Positions 1 to 10,171 of a stretch of DNA of 64,000 nucleotides are shown in pieces (position 1 is the first letter of the stretch; each line of letters opens with the position of its first letter). A program made the translations under genes and the position numbers. The DNA is from JAABRU01 sp050180235. Its GTDB lineage: Bacteria > Desulfobacterota > Desulfobacteria > Desulfobacterales > Desulfococcaceae. The notes below the pieces were generated by a model, which was given only the letters and a program-made list of their open reading frames with translations, searched no databases and was not told where the DNA came from. The DNA lies in the NCBI GenBank assembly GCA_050180235.1, contig JBFXEJ010000018.1:6426-70425 (forward strand). The letters are read 5' to 3'.

Positions 1-3000
1 TATCTGCTCTATCAAAGAATTTAATTTTGTTGATAATTGTTCATTTACTGGTAAATCAGAAATAACGCCATATAAAAGAGACCAATTTTGGTAATTATCA
101 ATTTTTTTTTCAAGTTCCAGAATAATATCAAGAACCAGTTTATTCAATTTTTCTGCTGAAAATTGTGTTGCTAATTCTTGTCCAACAAGCCATTCTAATT
201 GAGATATATCTGTTCCGAGATAAGCATTCATGGAATTGGAAGCCGATGAAATATTTAAAAATAATTCAGGAGCAGGGTATTTGTTTTCATTTGATGAAAA
301 ATATACAATTTTATTTATAAATTCAAATATATTAAATTTTTTAGAAATTTTTTCATCTGTATTTTTAAAGGCGTATGCCAATCCCTTAAAATAAAAGGTG
401 TTTTGTCTTATCCGCCGAGGATGACATATATCATTCCAGAGTGACAGATTCCGATCAAATAACTCCAATGGAACAATGTAGCTATTTCCAAATTCATCTG
501 TAAAAAAATCAGGAGGTACCTGGGCTTTTCTAAACAAATTATATATGTTGTTGCTATGAAACCAAGTCAGGGGCAATATAAAATGCAGGGGCAGGTTTTC
601 CAGTTTTGCGAAAAAACAGAATTGATCATATACCCACTGGAGTAAGGTATGAAATGATTTGAATTCTTTATATGTATTTTCACAATCAGATAAATCATTA
701 CAGATATCGTTGGAAAGTTTGAAAAACTCGTCATTACCGTCAGTAGCAGATAATGTCAGATGAAGCAGGTGAATTTTGGAAACAGGGGAATACCATCTTG
801 TTTTCAGTGTATTAAACAGTTCAAATTTTTCATTACGTTCAAGTTTGGAAATTTCATCAAAAATTTGTGAAGGCAGACTCGCCGGAAAACCGGACAGGCG
901 ATGAAGGGCCTCCAACAGCCCTTCATCCTGTATCAATTTTTTAGCAGATTCCTGTATCAGTTGATTAAATGGAAGTTTTTTCCCTGTAGGCTTTGGAAAA
1001 CGTAAATGTCTGAGCAGACATTCTAAATTTGGGGGAAGCAATTCATCCCGTTTACAATTTGTATATTTATAAATTTTTATCTCAATATTCTTGTAATATA
1101 CTGAAGCAGAATTGTTATACCATTCATGAGTACGTTGGACACGCAGTGCAGCATTTTCGGTTGATACAATTTGGGCAACGGCTTCTTCGAATTGCTGTTT
1201 ATCACAATCAAACCAGTCACGATGATCTCGAAGAAGCCTTTCTCTTTTTTGAATATCCGGGCTGAGCAATTGGAAAAAAGGATATGTCATTCTTGATTCA
1301 TCGGTACTGCCGTCCATTTTAATACAGAAAGAAATTATATCATTATTTTCATCTGCTATCGGTTTAACAATAAACTGTTTTCCTGTTGTAAAATCAGATA
1401 TCGTTGCCTCATTACCTTTGGCAACCTCTGCTAAAGCGGTGTGGAACAGGTGTGTTTCAAAATCATACGATACCAGACGGACAGTATGACCGTATCTGAT
1501 ATCTAAAAAATTGATTAGTTCATTGTCTTCAGACAGTTTTTCTTTGATAGTTTTTGGGATTGACAGGAAAAAATCTCTTAACACGATTAAAGAAGCCAGA
1601 CTTGATATTTCTGAAGATTCATGAATGGCCATATCTGTAAAAGAGCTTTTAAGCAGCTCAACTGCTATTCCGGTTATATTCGGATCAGAACGGAATCTTT
1701 TTAGGAGAATACGATACTCCAGCCATTCAAAATACCAGTTCAGTCTTTTCTCTTCTTCAGTCTTTTTATATTCTTCAATATCGAACAGACTGATTCCCTG
1801 AGAGATAAGTCCTGCAATGTCCAACCCATTAAATTTCAGCATATTATCCTGTGATTTATTGAAAGAGGAGAGAAAATGAACACCAAAGATGCCGAAATAC
1901 ATATTTTCGAAAAGCCAGTCTGACCGTGCAGCAGCAATTTCCTTATTTTCACTTTCTTTCCATATCCATACGAGTGTATTATTTATTGCACGGTTTGTAT
2001 TCAATACGAATGCCGCCTCTCCATGAGGATTGGGTAAATCCGGAATCGGGGGAAGTTGTAAACGATCCGAATCTGTCAAACAGGCGGATAAATATTGGCT
2101 TAAGATACGCATGGCACTAGTTTCCACTACAATACCATCTTTCAACGCCGCCTGTTTTAAATGAAATATGATTTCATCAGAATGAATAGGAATATATCTG
2201 AAATTTGCTGCACGAAGTGATAAAATCCTGCTGTAATATTCTTCTTCAGACAGTAAGTTTTTGGATTTGAGTAATATAAGAATTTCATTAATACCAATAA
2301 TTGGGACAAGTCCATCCCGTGTCAAAAAACTGTTCATATGCCGATCATCTATCCAGATCAGATCGTTTTTCTGTGGAGTAAATTTTAAAAGGTGAGATAA
2401 TGAAAGAAAATCCGGTGAATCTTTTTCAGAAATAGTGTTATTTTCATGAAGCTTAGAAATTTGAATAAATTCATAAACTCCTCTGTTAACACCAGTATTT
2501 AATCTGTCAGACAAAATCCCAATACGTGCTATCATTTCCTTGTTGTCTCTATCCGCTGAAATTTCATCCTTTGCTCTGCTTATATCTGCCTGTAAAATAT
2601 TTACTTTAAAGTATTGACATATCATTTCCAATAAATCTGCATTTGCCAACAGACGGGTAATTCCACTTGTTAAATATACTGAATCACAGATTTGAGGCAG
2701 ATCAGATAATCGGGAAGGATGACCTTCGGTGCCGAGATTATCTATTGATTTGTAATATTCCTGCTCTGTCAATCTGCCGTGTTGGAACAATGTGAAAACC
2801 AATACACCTGCATTAATAATCTTACTATTATCTTCATCAGATAAGGCTACAGGTAATTGGTTTACATCATAACTTGTTAACGGCAAAAAAGTAACCATAT
2901 ATCCATTATTCTTTTTTGCCTGACAAAGAAGATATGCCCGTTCAGGGTCTAATTTACCCATCTGGTCTTCTATATCATTAATAAAAACATCCGGAATTTT

Positions 3001-6000
3001 AACTATTGATAATTTTTTGGAATCAAAAAGATCAATAATTTTCTGGCCTGATTTGAGTCGGGATGGTTGATGATTTGCCAAAAGGTATTTTTGATTTGTC
3101 AGGGCAATTGGCAGCGCAGGTGATATATAAATTTTTTTAAAATATTTCTCAATATATTCCAAAATATCTAAATAGGCAGCCATCAAAAAGGCTGTGATAT
3201 CCATAAAAATTCGATGGAATGTATCAAGAAGATAATTTTTTTCATTCAGTGTTCGTCCACCATAACGTACAAATGTAATTGGCTGCTGTAGAGGGTTAAA
3301 TGAATTGATACTGTTGTCTGCTTTTTTGAGATACAAAGAAGCTAATGCCCATCTGAAATGTTTTGCAATAAGATGAATCGGTGCTTTGCCTGTTTCGTAG
3401 ATACGCCAGACTTTATTTGATTCCTCTATCCAACTTTTCTGTAACCCAATAAGCTCCTGTAATCCGACAGATTGTACATTTCCTTTCCCCTGACGGATAA
3501 GCATCCCTACTTTTTTCATCAGGGGCCTGACTTCCTCCTCCAGACCAAGTGAAAAACCAAGAGTACAGACTTCGGATATATGATTATCATCAATTCCAAT
3601 GCTTAACGCTTTCCTCCATAATTGCTGCGCTACTCCCAGTTCCTCCAATTGTATCCGTTTTGCTGTCCGAATCAGGGAAAATGAATCAGTTTTTTCACAA
3701 TGCAATAGTTTTTGGGCGGAAGAAATCATATCCCATCGGTTTCCATGAAAATATTGCGCTTCTAATAAAGCCAGTAAATTCTCAAAAGAAGGATCGGCAT
3801 CGGCTACATTCTTCGCTTCTATCAGTGCCTCGGATAAAATACCGCATTCTATCTGACATTGAACACGAATACGGCGCAAATCTGTGGTGAGAGAATTTGA
3901 TGGAAAGCAGTTGCTGTACTGATTCAGCAGTTGAAGACATTTTTCAAATTCACCGGTATTAAATAATGCAATAGCAGAAAGTCTTACAGCTTCGCTTGTC
4001 TTTACTTTTTCAACCAGATCAAAAGCATGTAATGCCACATATTGCCATGACTTTTGATCTCCGCACCCGGCCTTTGCTGAACAAATCCGGAACAGCATTT
4101 CACCGTCAGCAGACTCTTTTGCATATGATTCAAGGTATGACAGGATATATTGCCATTCCTCAGATTCAGGTTCAGCATATTTCAATGCCAAGGCAAAAAC
4201 TGTCTGTTGAAATCTGTGATCGCCTGAAGATTCGGCAAGTGTCAGTGCAGTCCTGATATTACCTGATTTCAGCAAAGTCTGTACTTTCCAAAAAAGCCAG
4301 AGCAAAGGATCAGGTGAATAGGAAAAAATATCTTTGGTCCGATCAAGTAAAGAAAGAGCTTTTCCGGTATCCTCTGAATGAAGGTAAATCAGAAGCAAAG
4401 CGATAATTTTGTCTATTTCGATATCATCAAACTCCAACAGATTTTCATATTCACGTTTGTATTCAGAAAAATCGTAATCAATGTTCTGAACAACCGCCCA
4501 AATAATAACACCTGTATGGGCTTTACCATCTTTTAACAAATCATGGCAAAATTCATGCGCTTCTGTCTGGCGATCCGGATGATTAAAAAGACAGGCAAGC
4601 CGCCATATTTGAAATGTTTTTCTGGACTCTGTTTCGTCTTTCATCTCTTTGGCAATTTGACGAAACAGTTCTTCTGCATGACGAAGTCGGCTGAGACTTT
4701 CGTCATCCCGATTAATGAGATTCAGACCAATCGGATCCGGAAATGTAGGAAGGCCATGAGGTAATGCTGCCGGAGACAATGCAGAAAAATAATTGATCAT
4801 TGCACTGGCAATCCTGATACCTAACCAGTCCGGCTTCTCTTCTATTGCTTTTTGGATTTCGTACCGTGCATGAGATAACTTACCGGAGGCCAAATATGCC
4901 AGGGAAAGAACTCGCAGGGTTTCAGCATTTTGAGAAATCTTTTTCGGAGTATTCTTAATTAATGATATTGCTTCGGAAATTCTGCCGATTTCCAGAAAAA
5001 TTCCCGCTTTTAAATTGATTTTTTCTATATTATCCGGATACTGAATTTCATTCAAAGCGGCTTCGGCATCTTTTTCATAATAAGATAACAAAGCCTGAAT
5101 TATGGTCATATCTTTTGGCGGATAATATCCCTTTGCCTGTAAAACAAGTTGTCTGGCAGCATTAATATCCTTTTCAATCTGCAAAACAAGACTTGCTTCA
5201 AATACAAGAATATCAGCCTGAATTTTTTTATTCAAAACAGGCCATTCCTGAGAGTTACCTATCTCTTTAACCTGCCTGAAAGCCTCTTTGTTTTTTCCTT
5301 TACGAACCAGTTCCCGACATTCTTCAATAATTTTTTTGTTATGAGATGACAGTGTATTTTGTAATGATTCTATGAATTGATTGTTTATTGCAAAGTGTTC
5401 CTCTTTTGCTTGGAAAACATTAGGGAAATTGGGAACTGATACTCTGTGTCCACATATTTGTTTAATCCAATATTCAGAATTTTCAAAATATGTTTCAACT
5501 ATACCGGGATAAGCTCGAAGTTCATGGCGTAAGGTTATCGGAGACCATACCTCGTAATCTATCCCATTTTTTCTAAAACGGGCTTTCTCTTTTCGAATCT
5601 GATCCTGATGTTTGGGTTCAGATAAATCACAAGCAGCAAAAAGGATGAACCGACGAATCTTCCAATTCGCCCAATGTGACAGATACTTAAGAAATGAATT
5701 TGAAATATGTTTGATGTCAGATGGTGTACAATTTTCATAAAATAAACACTTACCCACTTCACACATTTCTGAATCGGATCGGTAAGCAAGAAAATCAACA
5801 CCATATTGATTTTGTTCTTTTGTCCCATAAGTTTCACAAGTACTTATACCCGGTTGTTCTGTAAATAAGTCACGGCAAAGATTTTTAAATGTATCATTTG
5901 GTAATGTATGAAAAGGATGTGCTTCCTGATTTGACAGAGATAAGGTTTCACTAATTATGGATGATAGTTCAGCTATTTTATAAATGGGTATCCCGTAAAG

Positions 6001-6555
6001 ATTTGATTCATCATCTTCTCTATGTTCAGATACTACACCTATAGAATATTTATTATTTATTAATATGGGAGCACCAGAAATGCCTTCAAGATTTTTCCAA
6101 GCTGACATATTAGCAAATTGAATTACTTCAACTGAAGAGCCCGTCCGAAAAAAGAAAAGGTGTTCAGGATTTATTACTTCAACCTTCAGTGAAAAACCGT
6201 CCAGATTACGTTCAGAATCAATAGCCGGATGCCCATGAATATAGCATTTATCTTGACACTGACATTTCCGATTCAAAATTGGAATAACAAGTTCTCTAAG
6301 ATTGTTACATTCTTTTTGAACAGTAAGTATTACGATATCCCAATCCAGAAGCAAATCTGTATCAACGTTATTAATTGTTACCGGAATTTTTTCATTTAAT
6401 CCGTAAAATTCAAGTATTAAATTCGGATATATAATTCCATCAGCCATTCTGACACAATGAGCAGCGGTCAGGGCATGTTTAGTACTGAAAAGCCACGCCG
6501 TACCTCTCATTTTATTATCAGAAAAAAGTCTGGCAACTTTTCCTTTTATATTCAT
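1..6555 (-). CDS. Giant trypsin-like protease / PD-(D/E)xK-like / helical-repeat / PIN-like protein (partial, C-terminus off window)
   Basis: The frame opens with ATG at 6555 and stays open to base 1 (2185 codons), so the C-terminus is missing. Residues 1-185 look like a chymotrypsin-fold protease: TAAHC with His33, WDIVIL with Asp73 and GISGAP with Ser160 give a full catalytic triad. Residues about 200-300 resemble the restriction-endonuclease-like domains found before TPR arrays in conflict proteins (YGVDF with an Asp, then EVGKC with a Lys, ending in EVW and PGIVETYF); the usual Gln/Glu two before the Lys is not evident. About 330-1000 is helical, TPR-like sequence. Around 1130-1450 are PIN-like stretches (DSVYLTSG, IWIDDRHMN). 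The start overlaps the phosphoesterase stop (ATGA), so the two are co-translated. There is no signal peptide, so it probably acts in the cytoplasm. Function is inferred: a regulated protease/nuclease effector of a defence system. Confidence 0.8.
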   Translation of the reverse strand, partial: MNIKGKVARLFSDNKMRGTAWLFSTKHALTAAHCVRMADGIIYPNLILEFYGLNEKIPVTINNVDTDLLLDWDIVILTVQKECNNLRELVIPILNRKCQCQDKCYIHGHPAIDSERNLDGFSLKVEVINPEHLFFFRTGSSVEVIQFANMSAWKNLEGISGAPILINNKYSIGVVSEHREDDESNLYGIPIYKIAELSSIISETLSLSNQEAHPFHTLPNDTFKNLCRDLFTEQPGISTCETYGTKEQNQYGVDFLAYRSDSEMCEVGKCLFYENCTPSDIKHISNSFLKYLSHWANWKIRRFILFAACDLSEPKHQDQIRKEKARFRKNGIDYEVWSPITLRHELRAYPGIVETYFENSEYWIKQICGHRVSVPNFPNVFQAKEEHFAINNQFIESLQNTLSSHNKKIIEECRELVRKGKNKEAFRQVKEIGNSQEWPVLNKKIQADILVFEASLVLQIEKDINAARQLVLQAKGYYPPKDMTIIQALLSYYEKDAEAALNEIQYPDNIEKINLKAGIFLEIGRISEAISLIKNTPKKISQNAETLRVLSLAYLASGKLSHARYEIQKAIEEKPDWLGIRIASAMINYFSALSPAALPHGLPTFPDPIGLNLINRDDESLSRLRHAEELFRQIAKEMKDETESRKTFQIWRLACLFNHPDRQTEAHEFCHDLLKDGKAHTGVIIWAVVQNIDYDFSEYKREYENLLEFDDIEIDKIIALLLIYLHSEDTGKALSLLDRTKDIFSYSPDPLLWLFWKVQTLLKSGNIRTALTLAESSGDHRFQQTVFALALKYAEPESEEWQYILSYLESYAKESADGEMLFRICSAKAGCGDQKSWQYVALHAFDLVEKVKTSEAVRLSAIALFNTGEFEKCLQLLNQYSNCFPSNSLTTDLRRIRVQCQIECGILSEALIEAKNVADADPSFENLLALLEAQYFHGNRWDMISSAQKLLHCEKTDSFSLIRTAKRIQLEELGVAQQLWRKALSIGIDDNHISEVCTLGFSLGLEEEVRPLMKKVGMLIRQGKGNVQSVGLQELIGLQKSWIEESNKVWRIYETGKAPIHLIAKHFRWALASLYLKKADNSINSFNPLQQPITFVRYGGRTLNEKNYLLDTFHRIFMDITAFLMAAYLDILEYIEKYFKKIYISPALPIALTNQKYLLANHQPSRLKSGQKIIDLFDSKKLSIVKIPDVFINDIEDQMGKLDPERAYLLCQAKKNNGYMVTFLPLTSYDVNQLPVALSDEDNSKIINAGVLVFTLFQHGRLTEQEYYKSIDNLGTEGHPSRLSDLPQICDSVYLTSGITRLLANADLLEMICQYFKVNILQADISRAKDEISADRDNKEMIARIGILSDRLNTGVNRGVYEFIQISKLHENNTISEKDSPDFLSLSHLLKFTPQKNDLIWIDDRHMNSFLTRDGLVPIIGINEILILLKSKNLLSEEEYYSRILSLRAANFRYIPIHSDEIIFHLKQAALKDGIVVETSAMRILSQYLSACLTDSDRLQLPPIPDLPNPHGEAAFVLNTNRAINNTLVWIWKESENKEIAAARSDWLFENMYFGIFGVHFLSSFNKSQDNMLKFNGLDIAGLISQGISLFDIEEYKKTEEEKRLNWYFEWLEYRILLKRFRSDPNITGIAVELLKSSFTDMAIHESSEISSLASLIVLRDFFLSIPKTIKEKLSEDNELINFLDIRYGHTVRLVSYDFETHLFHTALAEVAKGNEATISDFTTGKQFIVKPIADENNDIISFCIKMDGSTDESRMTYPFFQLLSPDIQKRERLLRDHRDWFDCDKQQFEEAVAQIVSTENAALRVQRTHEWYNNSASVYYKNIEIKIYKYTNCKRDELLPPNLECLLRHLRFPKPTGKKLPFNQLIQESAKKLIQDEGLLEALHRLSGFPASLPSQIFDEISKLERNEKFELFNTLKTRWYSPVSKIHLLHLTLSATDGNDEFFKLSNDICNDLSDCENTYKEFKSFHTLLQWVYDQFCFFAKLENLPLHFILPLTWFHSNNIYNLFRKAQVPPDFFTDEFGNSYIVPLELFDRNLSLWNDICHPRRIRQNTFYFKGLAYAFKNTDEKISKKFNIFEFINKIVYFSSNENKYPAPELFLNISSASNSMNAYLGTDISQLEWLVGQELATQFSAEKLNKLVLDIILELEKKIDNYQNWSLLYGVISDLPVNEQLSTKLNSLIEQI

Positions 6556-8075
6556 ATGTTCTCCACTGCTGAAAAAGGTAAAGACCGTGTTTTTTTCTTA
6601 TTCACAAACGAATAAAGTTGTGCAGAAATCACATTATCCCTATTATCCAGTATTACATGGGCATACGTCAGATATCGGGTTATATATTCTTGTAGCTGAT
6701 TTTTTTGCATGGAGACTACAAATTTTTCCAGAATATTTTTTGCATTGTTGTTACCGGTAATAATTTCTTCAGGTATTCTGATGATATCCGCCCAGGTTCC
6801 GGTATTGATATATATAGCTTGAAACTTTTGATTTACATTAAAATCAATGTATTTTGGCAGGTGCGTATGACCGAATATAATAGTGGTAAATCTGCCATTT
6901 TTAGACAATGCTTTTGCAGCATCGAAGTATTCCGGTGTTTCACAAGATAGCTGAAATGAACAGTCATTCTGCAAATCTCTGAGTGCCGCAAGCAATTGTT
7001 TACGTTTCTTTTCATCTGTTTTCCATTTGAAAAACAGGTTATCATTATCCATAAGATATAATGATATATTACTCGACAAATATTTAATATTTTTCAGTAA
7101 ATCTTTCGGTCCGAGTTGTCCGGAACCACTGTAATGACTTAAAGAAAACAAATCAGCGGCAGTTCCAATCTCCTGCTGTAGTAAAAGATGAAGTGATAGT
7201 GGGCTTTCTATGTTGTCAGCGGTTAACTGACCATCCCGTAGAGGTTCGGCAGGATTGATCATATTGTAAGATATTATTTTGGAAGACACCTTCGAATATT
7301 CAAGCAAGGCATGGATAACATGCTCTAATTTTGGATGAAGAGCAAGTAAAAGAGGTACGACTGCGCCGGTTTCGGGTTTCAGTAAATCCAGAAAACGATA
7401 TTCTTTTTTGAGTAGATTAAAGACTTCCGTCACCAAAAAAGAACCCGCAGGAGGTTTGAAACGACCTGATGATCTGTTGCTTTGAGAAAGTGGCAGGCCC
7501 CGTGACATAGCAGAACGCTCCTGACGCAACGTGCTATAATCTATGATATTATAACGGTCATAGCGATTTCCGTGCTCAATCAATAAATTTCCACGGGTGT
7601 ATGCTTCGCCATCATAAATGAAATTGAGATTTCCGTTTTTATCCTTCAGAAATCCGGTAAGATACTTACGAACTTTGGGTAAAGAAAGCTCTACATCATG
7701 ATTTCCAAGCATCAAGGTCAGGGTATGATCTTTTTTTAAAAAATCTCTCATCGCATCAAAAGGCCCCCGCCCCCTGCCTTCTCTTGTCCGCTCAATTATT
7801 TTTTTGAGCTTAACAATAACCGTATCTTCATTATTCGTCCACGGAAGAGATAAAATACCAGCCCCATAATCGTCATCCATTAAAAAATCAACAATATCGC
7901 CATTTACCACAAGCTCCACAGAGCCTTCACACGCGTCACCAGAGGCTAACCAGTCAATGAAATCTGCAAGATGACCATAACTTGAGTTAATTTGAGAGCC
8001 TGGAACCCCGTTATTTTCTTCTGAACTGTGGGGTCGTCCTCCAAGATGTAAATCTGAAATAACAAAAATATTCAT
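6552..8075 (-). CDS. Calcineurin-like metallophosphoesterase
   Basis: The 507-residue protein has the metallophosphoesterase signature in order: DLHLGG near the N-terminus, GDIVDF, GNHD, EHGN and GHTH, so both metal sites look complete. It is longer than simple phosphodiesterases, with a middle insertion of about 200 residues (roughly 170-370) of unknown role. ATG at 8075 was chosen because it begins right before the first motif; a TTG two codons upstream is possible. The stop overlaps the ATG of the giant protease gene by four bases, which implies obligate co-expression. Substrate is unknown; a nucleotide, nucleic acid or lipid-phosphate substrate are all possible. In this operon it may make or destroy a signal that controls the protease, which is an inference only. 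Confidence 0.9.
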   Translation of the reverse strand: MNIFVISDLHLGGRPHSSEENNGVPGSQINSSYGHLADFIDWLASGDACEGSVELVVNGDIVDFLMDDDYGAGILSLPWTNNEDTVIVKLKKIIERTREGRGRGPFDAMRDFLKKDHTLTLMLGNHDVELSLPKVRKYLTGFLKDKNGNLNFIYDGEAYTRGNLLIEHGNRYDRYNIIDYSTLRQERSAMSRGLPLSQSNRSSGRFKPPAGSFLVTEVFNLLKKEYRFLDLLKPETGAVVPLLLALHPKLEHVIHALLEYSKVSSKIISYNMINPAEPLRDGQLTADNIESPLSLHLLLQQEIGTAADLFSLSHYSGSGQLGPKDLLKNIKYLSSNISLYLMDNDNLFFKWKTDEKKRKQLLAALRDLQNDCSFQLSCETPEYFDAAKALSKNGRFTTIIFGHTHLPKYIDFNVNQKFQAIYINTGTWADIIRIPEEIITGNNNAKNILEKFVVSMQKNQLQEYITRYLTYAHVILDNRDNVISAQLYSFVNKKKTRSLPFSAVENI

Positions 8076-8244
8076 AAGCAATTAATTCCTCTGATTGGAT
8101 ATAGGTTTGCTTTAAGGATACATATGCATAGGATCAATATATTGCTTATCTGAGAAATGAAAATATTTTTTATTTATCTTAAAGTTGGTTTAATTTCAAT
8201 AAAAAACTAAGAATGCCTCTCTGCGTCACATTCACCTAACTTGG

Positions 8245-8279
8245 AAAAAATAGAAAAAGGAACGGCATTCACCGTTCCC
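8245..8279 (-). terminator. Intrinsic terminator after leuA
   Basis: On the minus strand a 7-bp stem GGAACGG/CCGTTCC with a short loop is followed by a T-rich run. It lies about 30 bases past the leuA stop and separates leuA from the phosphoesterase operon. Confidence 0.7.
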
Positions 8280-8309
8280 TTTCTGTTTTCCCTATGTCAA
8301 AAAATTCCC

Positions 8310-9848
8310 CTACAGCGTCTGCCGATCCGTGACCGGATGCGCCTTCAGATATTCCAGTCTGTTCAGACCGTTGAGATAGGCTTTTGCGCTCGCGGTGATG
8401 ATGTCCGGATCAGTGCCGCGTCCCAGAGCCACCAGTCCATTTTCCCGCAGCCGCACAGTCACTTCACCCTGTGCATCCGTGCCGCCTGTGATGGCCGATA
8501 CCGTGAAGCGCAGCAGTTCGGATGTGGTTCCCGTGAGTTTGGCAATGGTATTGAAGGCCGAGTCAATGGGGCCGTTGCCCCAGTCCGCAGCACGCACTTT
8601 TCTGCCCCCGATGCTCAGTTCCACACTGGCCATTGGCATAACAGAGGTTCCTGCCGTAACATGCAGGTATTCCAGTTTGAAGGCTTCCTCTGTGCGGAGA
8701 ATGCCCTCTGTCACCAGCACTTCCAGGTCCTCGTCCACCACATGCTTTTTCCTGTCCGCCAGATCCTTGAATTTCACAAAAATCAGATCCAGTTCCTCAT
8801 CTGCCAGATCATATCCCATTTCTTTGAGCCGGGAGCGCAGCGCGTGTCGTCCGGAATGCTTGCCCAGCACCAGTTTGCCTGCACTCAGACCAATGGTTTC
8901 CGGTTTCATGATCTCATAGGTCATGGGATTTTTCAGCATTCCGTCCTGATGAATGCCCGCTTCATGCGCGAACGCGTTCGCTCCCACAATGGCTTTGTTT
9001 GGCTGAACAATGATACCCGTAATCATGCTCACCAGACGGCTGACCGGATATATATTTTCTGTTATGATTCCGGTCTGCATTGGCATATAATTCTGCCGGG
9101 TGCGCAGGGCCATAACCACTTCTTCCAATGAGGTGTTTCCTGCACGTTCCCCAATGCCATTGACCGTTACCTCGGCCTGACGTGCGCCCGCGCTGATGGC
9201 AGCAAGTGTGTTGGCTGTTGCCAGTCCCAAATCATTGTGGCAGTGAACACTCAGAATTGCTTTGTGCATATTGGGTGTATGTGTGATCACATATTTTGCC
9301 AGATCAGCAAATTCGCTGGGAATGGCATAACCTACGGTATCCGGCAGATTGACCACAGTGGCTCCGGCTTCAATGGCCGCGCCGAACACTTTGCACAGAT
9401 AATCCCGGTCACTGCGGGAGCCGTCTTCTGCGGAAAATTCCACCCGGTCGGTCAGGGAACTCGCGTATTTCACTGCATCAATGGCAGCGCGCAGCACTTC
9501 TTCACGGCTCATTTTCAGCTTGTATTCCAGATGAATGTCAGACGTGGCAATAAAAGTGTGGATTTTGGGTTTTCTCGCGTGTTTCACCGCATGCCATGCC
9601 TTGTCAATGTCATCTTTATTGGCACGGCAAAGACCGGCCACTTCGGTGCGTTCCAGTTTTGCCGCGATTTTGGAAACCGCATCAAAATCGCCTTCGGAAG
9701 CAGCGGGAAAACCGGCTTCCAGCACATCCACGCCCAGTTTTTCCAACTGGGTAGCCAAGCGCAGTTTTTCATTGGTGTTCATGCTTGCACCCGGAGACTG
9801 CTCGCCGTCTCTCAGGGTGGTGTCAAAAATATATACACGGTCGCTCAT
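8310..9848 (-). CDS. leuA: 2-isopropylmalate synthase
   Basis: The 512-residue enzyme condenses acetyl-CoA with 2-oxoisovalerate, the first committed step to leucine. The N-terminus shows the DRE-TIM family motif FDTTLRDGEQSPGA, then SVHCHNDLGLATAN with metal-binding histidines and NGIGERAGN. The C-terminal third (about 390-512) is the allosteric leucine-binding domain (HVTAGTSVMPMASVEL, then TDAQGEVTVRL). The start at 9848 was chosen over upstream in-frame codons because MSDRVYIFDTTLRDG is the normal family N-terminus and a strong AAGGAG site precedes it; the upstream codons come from repeat DNA. It is the last gene of the minus-strand branched-chain cluster. leuB, leuC and leuD are not in the window. 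Confidence 0.97.
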   Translation of the reverse strand: MSDRVYIFDTTLRDGEQSPGASMNTNEKLRLATQLEKLGVDVLEAGFPAASEGDFDAVSKIAAKLERTEVAGLCRANKDDIDKAWHAVKHARKPKIHTFIATSDIHLEYKLKMSREEVLRAAIDAVKYASSLTDRVEFSAEDGSRSDRDYLCKVFGAAIEAGATVVNLPDTVGYAIPSEFADLAKYVITHTPNMHKAILSVHCHNDLGLATANTLAAISAGARQAEVTVNGIGERAGNTSLEEVVMALRTRQNYMPMQTGIITENIYPVSRLVSMITGIIVQPNKAIVGANAFAHEAGIHQDGMLKNPMTYEIMKPETIGLSAGKLVLGKHSGRHALRSRLKEMGYDLADEELDLIFVKFKDLADRKKHVVDEDLEVLVTEGILRTEEAFKLEYLHVTAGTSVMPMASVELSIGGRKVRAADWGNGPIDSAFNTIAKLTGTTSELLRFTVSAITGGTDAQGEVTVRLRENGLVALGRGTDPDIITASAKAYLNGLNRLEYLKAHPVTDRQTL

Positions 9849-10171
9849 GGTATTCTCCTTGTTATGTAATTGTGATATTTGTGAAATAATTTCCGGATTA
9901 TTTGTTTCCCACAGAGAACACAGAGAAATGCACAGAGAACACAGAGGGGAAAAATGTATTTTCTGCGAAAAAATTCCGGAAGATGTCAAAAAGCAGGGTG
10001 GGTGAAGCGAAAGCGTAATCCACCCTACGTATATTTAAGAAATTTTATGTTTCAGTCAATGCTTCCCTGCATTTTGAATAAGGAGCATGGGCCGCAGGAC
10101 GTTGATCTGCACGGGTCCCGCGGCCTTGTTCCCTCCGGCGCATGATATGATTGTCTGCATAATTCATCCTA
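9849..10171. other. Gene-free repeat stretch between leuA and the DUF5615 gene
   Basis: It holds tandem CACAGAGAACACAGAG-type motifs near 9908-9950, a GGTGGG/CCACCC inverted pair near 9993-10028 and a GC-rich patch near 10085-10145. No convincing gene was seen; the leuA ribosome site is at its left edge. Confidence 0.6.

Noticed and set aside
1029..5349. Several short plus-strand frames
   Set aside because: They lie across one continuous minus-strand coding frame with clear domains.
8241..9131. Long plus-strand frames opposite leuA (8241-9131, 9237-9869, 9535-10005)
   Set aside because: Antisense to a clear leuA; sequence is His/Cys/Phe-rich, without motifs or ribosome sites.
9900..9960. 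Possible CRISPR-like tandem CACAGAG repeats (also at 10980, 63650)
   Set aside because: Units are short, irregular and without spacers of constant length, and no cas genes are present.
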